64,000 bases of DNA from Prosapia bicincta (taxonomy: Eukaryota; Arthropoda; Insecta; Hemiptera; Cercopidae), in NCBI GenBank assembly GCA_036971475.1, contig JBAIZL010000002.1, positions 22,943,067 through 23,007,066 of the forward strand, in the 5' to 3' direction. The notes under the pieces were generated by a model that saw only the letters and a program-made list of their open reading frames with translations, was not told the origin of the DNA and did no database searches. Below are positions 31,901-46,900 of the stretch, piece by piece. A program made the translations under genes and the position numbers. The stretch's first letter is position 1. Each line of letters starts with the position of its first letter.

Positions 31901-34900
31901 GCATTAACCATAACCTGTAGGTGACCACTAGCAACAGGGAGACACTGTAGGCTATAGGCACTAGTTGAGGAGATCACTATAGGTAGGCACTAAAGCAGAT
32001 CGCTATAAGTAGGATGATACATAGCCTACTACAAGTTGGTAAGTAATCTAATGTATTACTTTAGGGTTATCGGCAATACAGTGGTAGAATATAGCTTTAA
32101 CCATAACCTGTAGGTGACCACTAGCAAATGGGACACTGTAGGCTATAGGCACTAGTTGAGGAGATCACTATAGGTAGGCACTAAAGAAGATCGCTATAAG
32201 TAGGATGATACATAGCCTACTACAAGTTGGTAAGTAATCTAAAGTATTACTTTAGGGTTATCGGTATTACACAGTGGTAGAATATAGCTCTAACCATAAC
32301 CTGTAGGTGACCACTAGCAACAGGGACACTGTAGGCTATAGGCACTAGTTGAGGAGATCACTATAGGTAGGCACTAAAGAAGATCGCTATAAGTAGGATG
32401 ATACATAGCCTACTACGAGTTGGTAAGTAATCTAAAGTATTACTTTAGGGTTATCGGTAATACAGTGGTAGAATATAGCATTAACCATAACCTGTAGGTG
32501 ACCACTAGCAACAGGGACAGTGTAGGCTAAAGGCACTAGTGGGGTAGATCACTATATGTAGGCACTAGTGGGGGAGATCACTATAGGTAGGCACTAAAGA
32601 AGATCGCTATAAGTAGGATGATACATAGCCTACTAAAAGTTGCTAGGTAATATAAAGTATTACTTTAGGGTTATCGGTAATACAGTGGTAGAATATAGCA
32701 TTAACCATAACCTGTAGGTGACCACTAGCAACATTGACACTTTAGGCTATATGTAGGCACTAGTGGGGGAGATCACTATAGGTAGGCACTAAAGAAGATC
32801 GCCATAAGTAGGATGATACATAGCCTACTACAAGTTGCTAGGTAATATAAAGTATTACTTTAGGGTTATCGGTAATACAGTGGTAGAATATAGCATTAAC
32901 CATAACCTGTAGGTGACCATTAGCAACAGGGACAAGGTAGGCTATAGTAGGCACTAGGGGGGGGGGTGGCGATCACTATAGGTAGGCACTAAAGAAGATC
33001 GCTATAAGTAGGATGATACATAGCCTACTACAAGTTGCTAGGTAATATAAAGTATTACTTTAGGGTTATCGGTAATACAGTGGTAGAATATAGCATTAAC
33101 CATAACCTGTAGGTGACCACTAGCAACAGGGACACTGTAGGCTATATGTAGGCACTAGTGGGGGAGATCAATATAGGTACGCACTAAAGAAGATCGCTAT
33201 AAGTAGGATGATACATAGCCTACTACAAGTTGCTAGGTAATATAAAGTATTACTTTAGGGTTATCGGTAATACCTAGTGGTAGAATATAGTATTAACCAT
33301 AACCTGTAGGTGACCACTAGCCACAGGGACACTGTAGGCTATAGTAGGCACTAGTTGGGGAGATCACTATAGGTAGACACTAAAGAAGATCGCTATAAGT
33401 AGGATGATACATAGCCTACTACAAGTTGCTAGGTAATATAAAGTATTACTTTAGGGTTATCGGTAATACAGTGGTGGAATATAGCATTAACCATAACCTG
33501 TAGGTGACCACTAGCCACAGGGACACTGTAGGCTATAGGCACTAGTTGGGGAGATCCCTATAGGTAGGCACTAAAGAAGATCGCTATAAGTAGGATGATA
33601 CATAGCCTACTACAAGTTGGTAAGTAATCTAAAGTATTACTTTAGGGTTATCGGTAATACAGTGGTGGAATATAGCATTAACCATAACCTGTAGGTGACC
33701 ACTAGCCACAGGGACACTGTAGGCTATAGGCACTAGTTGAGGGGATCACTACAGGTAGGCACTAAAGAAGATCGCTATAAGTAGGATGATACATAGCCTA
33801 CTACAAGTTGGTAAGTAATCTAAAGTATTACTTTAGGGTTATCGGTAATATAGTGGTGGAATATAGCATTAACCATAACCTGTAGGTGACCACTAGCCAC
33901 AGGGACACTGTAGGCTATAGGCACTAGTTGAGGAGATCACTATAGGTAGGCACTAAAGAAGATCGCTATAAGTAGGATGATACATAGCCTACTATAAGTT
34001 GGTAAGTAATCTAAAATATTACTTTAGGGTTATCGGTAATACAGTGGCGGAATATAGCATTAACCATAACCTGTAGGTGACCACTAGCCACAGGTACACT
34101 GTAGGCTATAGGCACTAGTTGGGGAGATCACTATAGGTAGGCACTAAAGAAGATCGCTATAAGTAGGATGATACATAGCCTACTACAAGTTGGTAAGTAA
34201 TCTAAAGTATTACTTTAGGGTTATCGGTAATACAGTGGTGGAATATAGCATTAACCATAACCTGTAGGTGACCACTAGCCACATGGACACTGTAGGCTAT
34301 AGTAGGCACTAGTTGGGGAGATCACTAGAGGTAGGCACTAAAGAAGATCGCTATAAGTAGGATGATACATAGCCTACTACAAGTTGCTAGGTAATATAAA
34401 GCATTACTTTAGGGTTATCGGTAATACAGTGGTAGAATATAGCATTAACCTTAACCTGTAGGTGACCACTAGCAACAGGGATACTGTAGGCTATAGGCAC
34501 TAGTTGGGGAGATCACTATAGGTAGGCACTAAAGAAGATCGCTATAAGTAGGATGATACATAGCCTACTACAAGTTGCTAGGTAATATAAAGTATTACTT
34601 TAGGGTTATCGGCAATACAGTGGTAGAATATAGCATTAACCATAACCTGTAAGTGACCACTAGCAACAGGGACACTGTAGGCTATAGTAGGCACTAGGGG
34701 GGGGGCGATCACTATAGGTAGGCACTAAAGAAGATCGCTATAAGTAGGATGATACATAGCCTACTACAAGTTGCTAGGTAATATAAAGTATTACTTTAGG
34801 GTTATCGGCAATACAGTGGTAGAATATAGCACTAACCATAACCTGTAGGTGACCACTAGCAACAGGGACACTGTAGGCTATAGTAGGCACTGGGGGCGGG

Positions 34901-37900
34901 GCGATCACTATAGGTAGGCACTAAAGAAGATCGCTATAAGTAGGATGATACATAGCCTACTAAAAGTTGCTAGGTAATATAAAGTATTACTTTAGGGTTA
35001 TCGGTAATACAGTGGTAGAATATAGTATTAACCATAACCTGTAGGTGACCACTAGCCACAGGGACACTGTAGGCTATAGTAGGCACTAGTTGGGGAGATC
35101 ACTATAGGTAGGCACTAAAGAAGATCGCTATAAGTAGGATGATACATAGCCTACTACAAGTTGCTAGGTAATATAAAGTATTACTTTAGGGTTATAGGTA
35201 ATACAGTGGTAGAATATAGCATTAACCATAACCTGTAGGTGACCACTAGCAACATTGATACTGTAGGCTATAGGCACTAGTTGGGGAGATCACTATAGGT
35301 AGGCACTAAAGAAGATCGCTATAAGTAGGATGATACATAGCCTACTACAAGTTGGTAAGTAATCTAAAGTATTACTTTAGGGTTATCGGTAATACAGTGG
35401 TAGAATATAGCATTAACCATAACCTGTAGGTGACCACTAGCAACAGGGAGACACTGTAGGCTATAGGCACTAGTTGAGGAGATCACTATAGGTAGGCACT
35501 AAAGCAGATCGCTATAAGTAGGATGATACATAGCCTACTACAAGTTGGTAAGTAATCTAATGTATTACTTTAGGGTTAACGGCAATACAGTGGTAGAATA
35601 TAGCTTTAACCATAACCTGTAGGTGACCACTAGCAACAGGGACACTGTAGGCTATAGGCACTAGTTGAGGAGATCACTATAGGTAGCACTAAAGAAGATC
35701 GCTATAAGTAGGATGATACATAGCCTACTACAAGTTGGTAAGTAATCTAAAGTATTACTTTAGAGTTATCGGTAATACAGTGGTAGAATATAGCTCTAAC
35801 CATAACCTGTAGGTGACCACTATCAACAGGGACACTGTAGGCTATAGGCACTAGTTGAGGAGATCACTATAGGTAGGCACTAAAGAAGATCGCTATAAGT
35901 AGGATGATACATAGCCTACTACGAGTTGGTAAGTAATCTAAAGTATTACTTTAGGGTTATCGGTAATACAGTGGTAGAATATAGCATTAACCATAACCTG
36001 TAGGTGACCACTAGCAACAGGGACAGTGTAGGCTAAAGGCACTAGTTGGGGATATCACTATAGGTAGGCACTAAAGAAGATCGCTATAAGTAGGATGATA
36101 CATAGCCTACTACAAGTTGGTAAGTAATCTAAAGTATTACTATAGGGTTATCGGTAATACAGCGGTAGAATATAGCATTAACCATAACCTGTAGGTGACC
36201 ACTAGCCACATGGACACTGTAGGCTATAGTAGGCACTAGTTGGTGAAATCGCTATAGGTAGGCACTAAAAAAGATCGCTATAAGTAGGATGATACATAGC
36301 CTACTACAAGTTGCTAGGTAATATAAAGTATTACTTTAGGGTTATCGGTAATACAGTGGTAGAATATAGCATTAACCATAACCTGTAGGTGACCACTAGC
36401 AACAGGGACACTGTAGGCTATAGTAGGCACTAGGGAGGGTGGCGATCACTATAGGTAGGCACTAAAGAAGATCGCTATAAGTAGGATGATATATAGCCTA
36501 CTACAAGTTGCTAAGTAATATAAAGTATTACGTTAGGGTTATCGGTAATACAGTGGTAGAATATAGCATTAACCATAACCTGTAGGTGACCACTAGCAAC
36601 AGGGACACTGTAGGCTATAGGCACTAGTTGGGGAGATCACTATAGGTAAGCACTAAAGAAGATCGCTATAAGTAGGATGATACATAGCCTACTACAAGTT
36701 GGTAAGTAATCTAAAGTATTACTTTAGGGTTATCGGTAATACAGTGGTAGAGTATAGCATTAACCATAACCTGTAGGTGACCACTAGCAATAGGGACACT
36801 GAAGGCTAGCTACATGTAGGCACTAGTGGGGGAGATCACTATAGGTAGGCACTAAAGAAGATCGCTATAAGTAGGATGATATATAGCCTACTACAAGTTG
36901 CTAGGTAATATAAAGTATTACTTTAGGGTTATCGGCAATACAGTGGTAGAATATAGCATTAACCATAACGTGTAAGTGACCACTAGCAACAGGGACACTG
37001 TAGGCTATAGTAGGCACTAGGGGGGGGGGGCGTTCACTATAAGTAGGCACTAAAGAAGATCGCTATAAGTAGGATGATACATAACCTACTACAAGTTGCT
37101 AGGTATTATAAAGTATTACTTTAGGGTTATCGGCAATACAGTGGTAGAATATAGCACTAACCATAACCTGTAGGTGACCACTAGCAACAGGGACACTGTA
37201 GGCTATATGTAGGCACTAGTGGGGGAGATCACTATAGGTAGGCACTAAAGAAGATCGCTATAAGTAGGATGATACATAGCCTACTACAAGATGCAAGGTA
37301 ATATAAAGTATTACTTTAGGGTTATCGGTAATACAGTGGTAGAATATAGCATTAACCATAACCTGTAGGTGACCATTAGCAACAGGGACACTGTAGGCTA
37401 TAGTAGGCACTAGGGGGGGGGGGTGGCGATCACTATAGGTAGGCACTAAAGAAGATCGCTATAAGTAGGATGATACATAGCCTACTACAAGTTGGTAAGT
37501 AATCTAATGTATTACTTTAGGGTTATCGGCAATACAGTGGTAGAATATAGCTTTAACCATAACCTGTAGGTGACCACTAGCAACAGGGACACTGTGGGCT
37601 ATAGGCACTAGTTGAGGAGATCACTATAGGTAGGCACTAAAGAAGATCGCTATAAGTAGGATGATACATAGCCTACTACAAGTTGGTAAGTAATCTAAAG
37701 TATTACTTTAGGGTTATCGGTAATACAGTGGTAGAATATAGCTCTAACCATAACCTGTAGGTGACCACTAGCAACAGGGACACTGTAGGCTATAGGCACT
37801 AGTTGAGGAGATCACTATAGGTAGGCACTAAAGAAGATCGCTATAAGTAGGATGATACATAGCCTACTACGAGTTGGTAAGTAATCTAAAGTATTACTTT

Positions 37901-40900
37901 AGGGTTATCGGTAATACAGTGGTAGAATATAGCATTAACCATAACCTGTAGGTGACCACTAGCAACAGGGACACTGTAGGCTATAGTAGGCACTGGGGGC
38001 AGGGCGATCACAATAGGTAGGCACTAAAGAAGATCGCTATAAGTAGGATGATACATAGCCTACTAAAAGTTGCTAGGTAATATAAAGTATTACTTTAGGG
38101 TTATCGGTAATACAGTGGTAGAATATAGCATTAACCATAACCTGTAGGTGACCACTAGCAACAGGGACACTGTAGGCTATATGTAGGCACTAGTGGGGGA
38201 GATCACTATAGGTAGGCACTAAAGAAGATCGCTATAAGTAGGATGATACATAGCCTACTACAAGTTGCTAGGTAATATAAAGTATTACTTTAGGGTTATA
38301 GGTAATACAGTGGTAGAATATAGCATTAACCATAACCTGTAGGTGACCACTAGCAACATTGACACTGTAGGCTATAGGCACTAGTTGGGGAGATCACTAT
38401 AGGTAGGCACTAAAGAAGATCGCTATAAGTAGGATGATACATAGCCTACTACAAGTTGCTAGGTAATATAAAGTATTACTTTAGGGTTATCGGTAATACA
38501 GTGGTAGAATATAGCATTAACCATAACCTGTAGGTGACCACTAGCAACAGGGACACTGTAGGCTATAGTATTCACTAGGGAGGGGGGCGATCACTATAGG
38601 TAGGCACTAAAGAAGATCGCTATAAGTAGGATGATATATAGCCTACTACAAGTTGCTAGGTAATATAAAGTATTACTTTAGGGTTATCGGTAATACAGTG
38701 GTAGAATATAGCATTAACCATAACCTGTAGGTGACCACTAGCAACAGGGACACTGTAGGCTATAGGCACTAGTTGGGGAGATCACTATAGGTAAGCACTA
38801 AAGAAGATCGCTATAAGTAGGATGATACATAGCCTACTACAAGTTGGTAAGTAATCTAAAGTATTACTTTAGGGTTATCGGTAATACAGTGGTAGAGTAT
38901 AGCATTAACCATAACCTGTAGGTGACCACTAGCAACAGGGACACTGTAGGCTAGCTATATGTAGGCACTAGTGGGGGAGATCACTATAGGTAGGCACTAA
39001 AGAAGATCGCTATAAGTAGGATGATACATAGCCTACTACAAGTTGCTAGGTAATATAAAGTATTACTTTAGGGTTATCGGCAATACAGTGGTAGAATATA
39101 GCATTAACCATAACCTGTAAGTGACCACTAGCAACAGGGACACTGTAGGCTATAGTAGGCACTAGGGGGGGGGGGCGATCACTATAGGTAGGCACTAAAG
39201 AAGATCGCTATAAGTAGGATGATACATAGCCTACTACAAGTTGCTAGGTAATATAAAGTATTACTTTAGGGTTATCGGCAATACAGTGGTAGAATATAGC
39301 ACTAACCATAACCTGTAGGTGACCACTAGCAACAGGGACAATGTAGGCTATAGTAGGCACTGGGGGCGGGGCGATCACTATAGGTAGGCACTAAAGATGA
39401 TCGCTATAAGTAAGATGATACATAGCCTACTAAAAGTTGCTAGGTAATATAAAGTATTACTTTAGGGTTATCGGTAATACAGTGGTAGAATATAGTATTA
39501 ACCATAACCTGTAGGTGACCACTAGCCACAGGGACACTGTAGGCTATAGTAGGCACTAGTTGGGGAGATCACTATAGGTAGGCACTAAAGAAGATCGCTA
39601 TAAGTAGGATGATACATAGCCTACTACAAGTTGCTAGGTAATATAAAGCATTACTTTAGGGTTATCGGTAATACAGTGGTAGAATATAGCATTAACCTTA
39701 ACCTGTAGGTGACCACTAGCAACAGGGATACTGTAGGCTATAGGCACTAGTTGGGGAGATCACTATAGGTAGGCACTAAAGAAGATCGCTATAAGTAGGA
39801 TGATACATAGCCTACTACAAGTTGCTAGGTAATATAAAGTATTACTTTAGGGTATTCGGTAATACAGTGGTAGAATATAGCATTAACCATAACCTGTAGG
39901 TGACCACTAGCAACAGGGACACTGTAGGCTATAGGCACTAGTTGGGGAGATCACTATAGGTAGGCACTAAAGAGGATCGCTATAAGTAGGATGATACATA
40001 GCCTACTACAAGTTGCTAGGTAATATAAAGTATTACTTTAGGGTTATCGGTAATACAGTGGTAGAATATAGCATTAACAATAACCTGTAGGTGACCACTA
40101 GCAACAGGGACACTGTAGGCTATAGTAGGCACTAGGGGGGGGCGATCACTATAGGTAGGCACTAAAGAAGATCGCTATAAGTAGGATGATACATAGCCTA
40201 CTACAAGTTGCTAGGTAATATAAAGTATTACTTTAGGGTTATAGGTAATACAGTGGTAGAATATAGCATTAACCATGACCTGTAGGTGACCACTAGCAAC
40301 ATTGACACTGTAGGCTATAGGCACTAGTTGGGGAGATCACTATAGGTAGGCACTAAAGAAGATCGCTATAAGTAGGATGATACATAGCCTACTACAAGTT
40401 GGTAAGTAATCTAAAGTATTACTTTAGGGTTATCGGTAATACAGTGGTAGAATATAGCATTAACCATAACCTGTAGGTGACCACTAGCAACAGGGAGACA
40501 CTGTAGGCTATAGGCAATAGTTGAGGAGATCACTATAGGTAGGCACTAAAGCAGATCGCTATAAGTAGGATGATACATAGCCTACTACAAGTTGGTAAGT
40601 AATCTAATGTATTACTTTAGGGTTATCGGCAATACAGTGGTAGAATATAGCTTTAACCATAACCTGTAGGTGACCACTAGCAACAGGGACACTGTAGGCT
40701 ATAGGCACTAGTTGAGGAGATCACTATAGGTAGGCACTAAAGAAGATCGCTATAAGTAGGATGATACATAGCCTACTACAAGTTGATAAGTAATCTAAAG
40801 TATTACTTTAGGGTTATCGGTAATACAGTGGTAGAATATAGCTCTAACCATAACCTGTAGGTGACCACTAGCAACAGGGACACTGTAGGCTATAGGCACT

Positions 40901-43900
40901 AGTTGAGGAGATCACTATAGGTAGGCACTAAAGAAGATTGCTATAAGTAGGATGATACATAGCCTACTACGAGTTGGTAAGTAATCTAAAGTATTACTTT
41001 AGGGTTATCGGTAATACAGTCGTAGAATATAGCATTAACCATAACCTGTAGGTGACCACTAGCAACAGGGACAGTGTAGGCTATAGGCACTAGTAGGGTA
41101 GATCACTATAGGTAGGCACTAAAGAAGATCGCTATAAGTAGGATGATACATAGCCTACTACAAGTTGGTAAGTAATCTAAAGTATTACTATAGGGTTATC
41201 GGTAATACAGTGGTAGAATATAGCATTAACCATAACCTGTAGGTGACCACTAGCCACATGGACACTGTAGGCTATAGTAGGCACTAGTTGGTGAAATCGC
41301 TATAGGTAGGCACTAAAGAAGATCGCTATAAGTAGGATGATACATAGCCTACTACAAGTTGCTAGGTGATATAAAGTATTACTTTAGGGTTATCGGTAAT
41401 ACAGTGGTAGAATATAGCATTAACCATAACCTGTAGGTGACCACTAGCAACAGGGACACTGTAGGCTATAGGCACTAGTTGGGGAGATCACTATAGGTAG
41501 CACTAAAGAAGATCGCTATAAGTAGGATGATACATAGCCTACTACAAGTTGCTAGGTAATATAAAGTATTACTTTAGGGTTATCGGCAATACAGTGGTAG
41601 AATATAGCATTAACCATAACCTGTAAGTGACCACTAGCAACAGGGACACTGTAGGCTATAGTAGGCACTAGGGGGGGCGATCACTATAGGTAGGCACTAA
41701 AGAAGATCGCTATAAGTAGGATGATACATAGCCTACTACAAGTTGCTAGGTAATATAAAGTATTACTTTAGGGTTATCGGCAATACAGTGGTAGAATATA
41801 GCACTAACCATAACCTGTAGGTGACTACTAGCAACAGGGACACTGTAGTCTATAGTAGGCACTGGGGGCAGGGCGATCACTATAGGTAGGCACTAAAGAA
41901 GATCGCTATAAGTAGGATGATATATAGCCTACTACAAGTTGCTAAGTAATATAAAGTATTACTTTAGGGTTATCGGTAATACAGTGGTAGAATATAGCAT
42001 TAACCATAACCTGTAGGTGACCACTAGCAACAGGGACACTGTAGGCTATAGGCACTAGTTGGGGAGATCACTATAGGTAAGCACTAAAGAAGATCGCTAT
42101 AAGTAGGATGATACATAGCCTACTACAAGTTGGTAAGTAATCTAAAGTATTACTTTAGGGTTATCGGTAATACAGTGGTAGAGTATAGCATTAACCATAA
42201 CCTGTAGGTGACCACTAGCAATAGGGACACTGTAGGCTAGCTACATGTAGGCACTAGTGGGGGAGATCACTATAGGTAGGCACTAAAGAAGATCGCTATA
42301 AGTAGGATGATACATAGCCTACTACAAGTTGCTAGGTAATATAAAGTATTACTTTAGGGTTATCGGCAATACAGTGGTAGAATATAGCATTAACCATAAC
42401 GTGTAAGTGACCACTAGCAACAGGGACACTGTAGGCTATAGTAGGCACTAGGGGGGGGGCGATCACTATAGGTAGGCACTAAAGAAGATCGCTATAAGTA
42501 GGATGATACATAGCCTACTACAAGTTGCTAGGTATTATAAAGTATTACTTTAGGGTTATCGGCAATACAGTGGTAGAATATAGCACTAACCATAACCTGT
42601 AGGTGACCACTAGCAACAGGGACACTGTAGGCTATAGTAGGCACTAGGGGGGGGGGGCGATCACTATAGGTAGGCACTAAAGAAGATCGCTATAAGTAGG
42701 ATGATACATAGCCTACTACAAGTTGCTAGGTAATATAAAGTATTACTTTAGGGTTATCGGCAATACAGTGGTAGAATATAGCACTAACCATAACCTGTAG
42801 GTGACCACTAGCAACAGGGACACTGTAGGCTATAGTAGGCACTGGGGGCAGGGCGATCACAATAGGTAGGCACTAAAGAAGATCGCTATAAGTAGGATGA
42901 TACATAGCCTACTAAAAGTTGCTAGGTAATATAAAGTATTACTTTAGGGTTATCGGTAATACAGTGGTAGAATATAGCATTAACCATAACCTGTAGGTGA
43001 CCACTAGCAACAGGGACACTGTAGGCTATATGTAGGCACTAGTGGGGGAGATCACTATAGGTAGGCACTAAAGAAGATCGCTATAAGTAGGATGATACAT
43101 AGCCTACTACAAGATGCAAGGTAATATAAAGTATTACTTTAGGGTTATCGGTAATACAGTGGTAGAATATAGCATTAACCATAACCTGTAGGTGACCATT
43201 AGCAACAGGGACACTGTAGGCTATAGTAGGCACTAGGGGGGGGGGTGGCGATCACTATAGGTAGGCACTAAAGAAGATCGCTATAAGTAGGATGATACAT
43301 AGCCTACTACAAGTTGGTAAGTAATCTAATGTATTACTTTAGGGTTATCGGTAATACAGTGGTAGAATATAGCTCTAACCATAACCTGTAGGTGACCACT
43401 AGCAACAGGGACACTGTAGGCTATAGGCACTAGTTGAGGAGATCACTATAGGTAGGCACTAAAGAAGATCGCTATAAGTAGGATGATACATAGCCTACTA
43501 CAAGTTGGTAAGTAATCTAAAGTATTACTTTAGGGTTATCGGTAATACAGTGGTAGAATATAGCTCTAACCATAACCTGTAGGTGACCACTAGCAACAGG
43601 GACACTGTAGGCTATAGGCACTAGTTGAGGAGATCACTATAGGTAGGCACTAAAGAAGATCGCTATAAGTAGGATGATACATAGCCTACTACGAGTTGGT
43701 AAGTAATCTAAAGTATTACTTTAGGGTTATCGGTAATACAGTGGTAGAATATAGCTTTAACCATAACCTGTAGGTGACCACTAGCAACAGGGACACTGTG
43801 GGCTATAGGCACTAGTTGGGGAGATCACTATAGGTAGGCACTAAAGAGGATCGCTATAAGTAGGATGATACATAGCCTACTACAAGTTGCTAGGTAATAT

Positions 43901-46900
43901 AAAGTATTACTTTAGGGTTATCGGTAATACAGTGGTAGAATATAGCATTAACAATAACCTGTAGGTGACCACTAGCAACAGGGACACTGTAGGCTATAGT
44001 AGGCACTAGGGGGGGGCGCGATCACTATAGGTATTCACTAAAGAAGATCGCTATAAGTAGGATGATACATAGCCTACTACAAGTTGCTAGGTAATATAAA
44101 GTATTACTTTAGGGTTATAGGTAATACAGTGGTAGAATATAGCATTAACCATAACCTGTAGGTGACCACTAGCAACATTGACACTGTAGGCTATAGGCAC
44201 TAGTTGGGGAGATCACTATAGGTAGGCACTAAAGAAGATCGCTATAAGTAGGATGATACATAGCCTACTACGAGTTGGTAAGTAATCTAAAGTATTACTT
44301 TAGGGTTATCGGTAATACAGTGGTAGAATATAGCATTAACCATAACCTGTAGGTGACCACTAGCAACAGGGACAGTGTAGGCTATAGGCACTAGTTGAGG
44401 AGATCACTATAGGTAGGAACTAAAGAAGATCGCTATAAGTAGGATGATACATAGCCTACTACAAGTTGGTAAGTAATCTAAAGTATTACTTTAGGGTTAT
44501 CGGTAATACAGTGGTAGAATATAGCTCTAACCATAACCTGTAGGTGACCACTAGCAACAGGGACACTGTAGGCTATAGGCACTAGTTGAGGAGATCACTA
44601 TAGGTAGGCACTAAAGAAGATCGCTATAAGTAGGATGATACATAGCCTACTACGAGTTGGTAAGTAATCTAAAGTATTACTTTAGGGTTATCGGTAATAC
44701 AGTGGTAGAATATAGCATTAACCATAACCTGTAGGTGACCACTAGCAACAGGGACAGTGTAGGCTATAGGCACTAGTAGGGGAGATCACTATAGGTAGGC
44801 ACTAAAGAAGATCGCTATAAGTAGGATGATACATAGCCTACTACAAGTTGCTAGGTAATATAAAGTATTACTTTAGTGTTATCGGTAATACAGTGGTAGA
44901 ATATAGCATTAACCATAACCTGTAGGTGACCACTAGCAACAGGGACACTGTAGGCTATAGGCACTAGTTGGGGAGATCACTATAGGTAGGCACTAAAGAA
45001 GATCGCTATAAGTAGGATGATACATAGCCTACTACAAGTTGCTAGGTAATATAAAGTATTACTTTAGGGTTATCGGCAATACAGTGGTAGAATATAGCAT
45101 TAACCATAACCTGTAAGTGACCACTAGCAACAGGGACACTGTAGGCTATAGTAGGCACTAGGGGGGGGGGCGATCACTATAGGTAGGCACTAAAGAAGAT
45201 CGCTATAAGTAGGATGATATATAGCCTACTACAAGTTGCTAAGTAATATAAAGTATTACTTTAGGGTTATCGGTAATACAGTGGTAGAATATAGCATTAA
45301 CCATAACCTGTAGGTGACCACTAGCAACAGGGACACTGTAGGCTATAGGCACTAGTTGGGGAGATCACTATAGGTAAGCACTAAAGAAGATCGCTATAAG
45401 TAGGATGATACATAGCCTACTACAAGTTGGTAAGTAATCTAAAGTATTACTTTAGGGTTATCGGTAATACAGTGGTAGAGTATAGCATTAACCATAACCT
45501 GTAGGTGACCACTAGCAATAGGGACACTGTAGGCTAGCTACATGTAGGCACTAGTGGGGGAGATCACTATAGGTAGGCACTAAAGAAGATCGCTATAAGT
45601 AGGATGATACATAGCCTACTACAAGTTGCTAGGTATTATAAAGTATTACTTTAGGGTTATCGGCAATACAGTGGTAGAATATAGCACTAACCATAACCTG
45701 TAGGTGACCACTAGCAACAGGGACACTGTAGGCTATAGTAGGCACTGGGGGCAGGGCGATCACAATAGGTAGGCACTAAAGAAGATCGCTATAAGTAGGA
45801 TGATACATAGCCTACTAAAAGTTGCTAGGTAATATAAAGTATTACTTTAGGGTTATCGGTAATACAGTGGTAGAATATAGCATTAACCATAACCTGTAGG
45901 TGACCACTAGCAACAGGGACACTGTAGGCTATATGTAGGCACTAGTGGGGGAGATCACTATAGGTAGGCACTAAAGAAGATCGCTATAAGTAGGATGATA
46001 CATAGCCTACTACAAGATGCAAGGTAATATAAAGTATTACTTTAGGGTTATCGGTAATACAGTGGTAGAATATAGCATTAACCATAACCTGTAGGTGACC
46101 ATTAGCAACAGGGACACTGTAGGCTATAGTAGGCACTAGGGGGGGGGTGGCGATAACTATAGGTAGGCACTAAAGAAGATCGCTATAAGTAGGATGATAC
46201 ATAGCCTACTACAAGTTGGTAAGTAATCTAATGTATTACTTTAGGGTTATCGGCAATACAGTGGTAGAATATAGCTTTAACCATAACCTGTAGGTGACCA
46301 CTAGCAACAGGGACACTGTGGGCTATAGGCACTAGTTGAGGAGATCACTATAGGTAGGCACTAAAGAAGATCGCTATAAGTAGGATGATACATAGCCTAC
46401 TACAAGTTGGTAAGTAATCTAAAGTATTACTTTAGGGTTATCGGTAATACAGTGGTAGAATATAGCTCTAACCATAACCTGTAGGTGACCACTAGCAACA
46501 GGGACACTGTAGGCTATAGGCACTAGTTGAGGAGATCACTATAGGTAGGCACTAAAGAAGATCGCTATAAGTAGGATGATACATAGCCTACTACGAGTTG
46601 GTAAGTAATCTAAAGTATTACTTTAGGGTTATCGGTAATACAGTGGTAGAATATAGCATTAACCATAACCTGTAGGTGACCACTAGCAACAGGGACACTG
46701 TAGGCTATAGGCACTAGTTGAGGAGATCACTATAGGTAGGCACTAAAGCTGATCGCTATAAGTAGGATGATACATAGCCTACTACAAGTTGGTAAGTAAT
46801 CTAAAATATTACTTTAGGGTTATCGGTAATACAGTGGTAGAATATAGCTTTAACCATAACCTGTAGGTGACCACTAGAAACATGGACACTGTAGGCTATA

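Noticed and set aside
37258..37446. 62-codon minus-strand frame in the large satellite
   Set aside because: Pure satellite sequence, open only because of a local variant.
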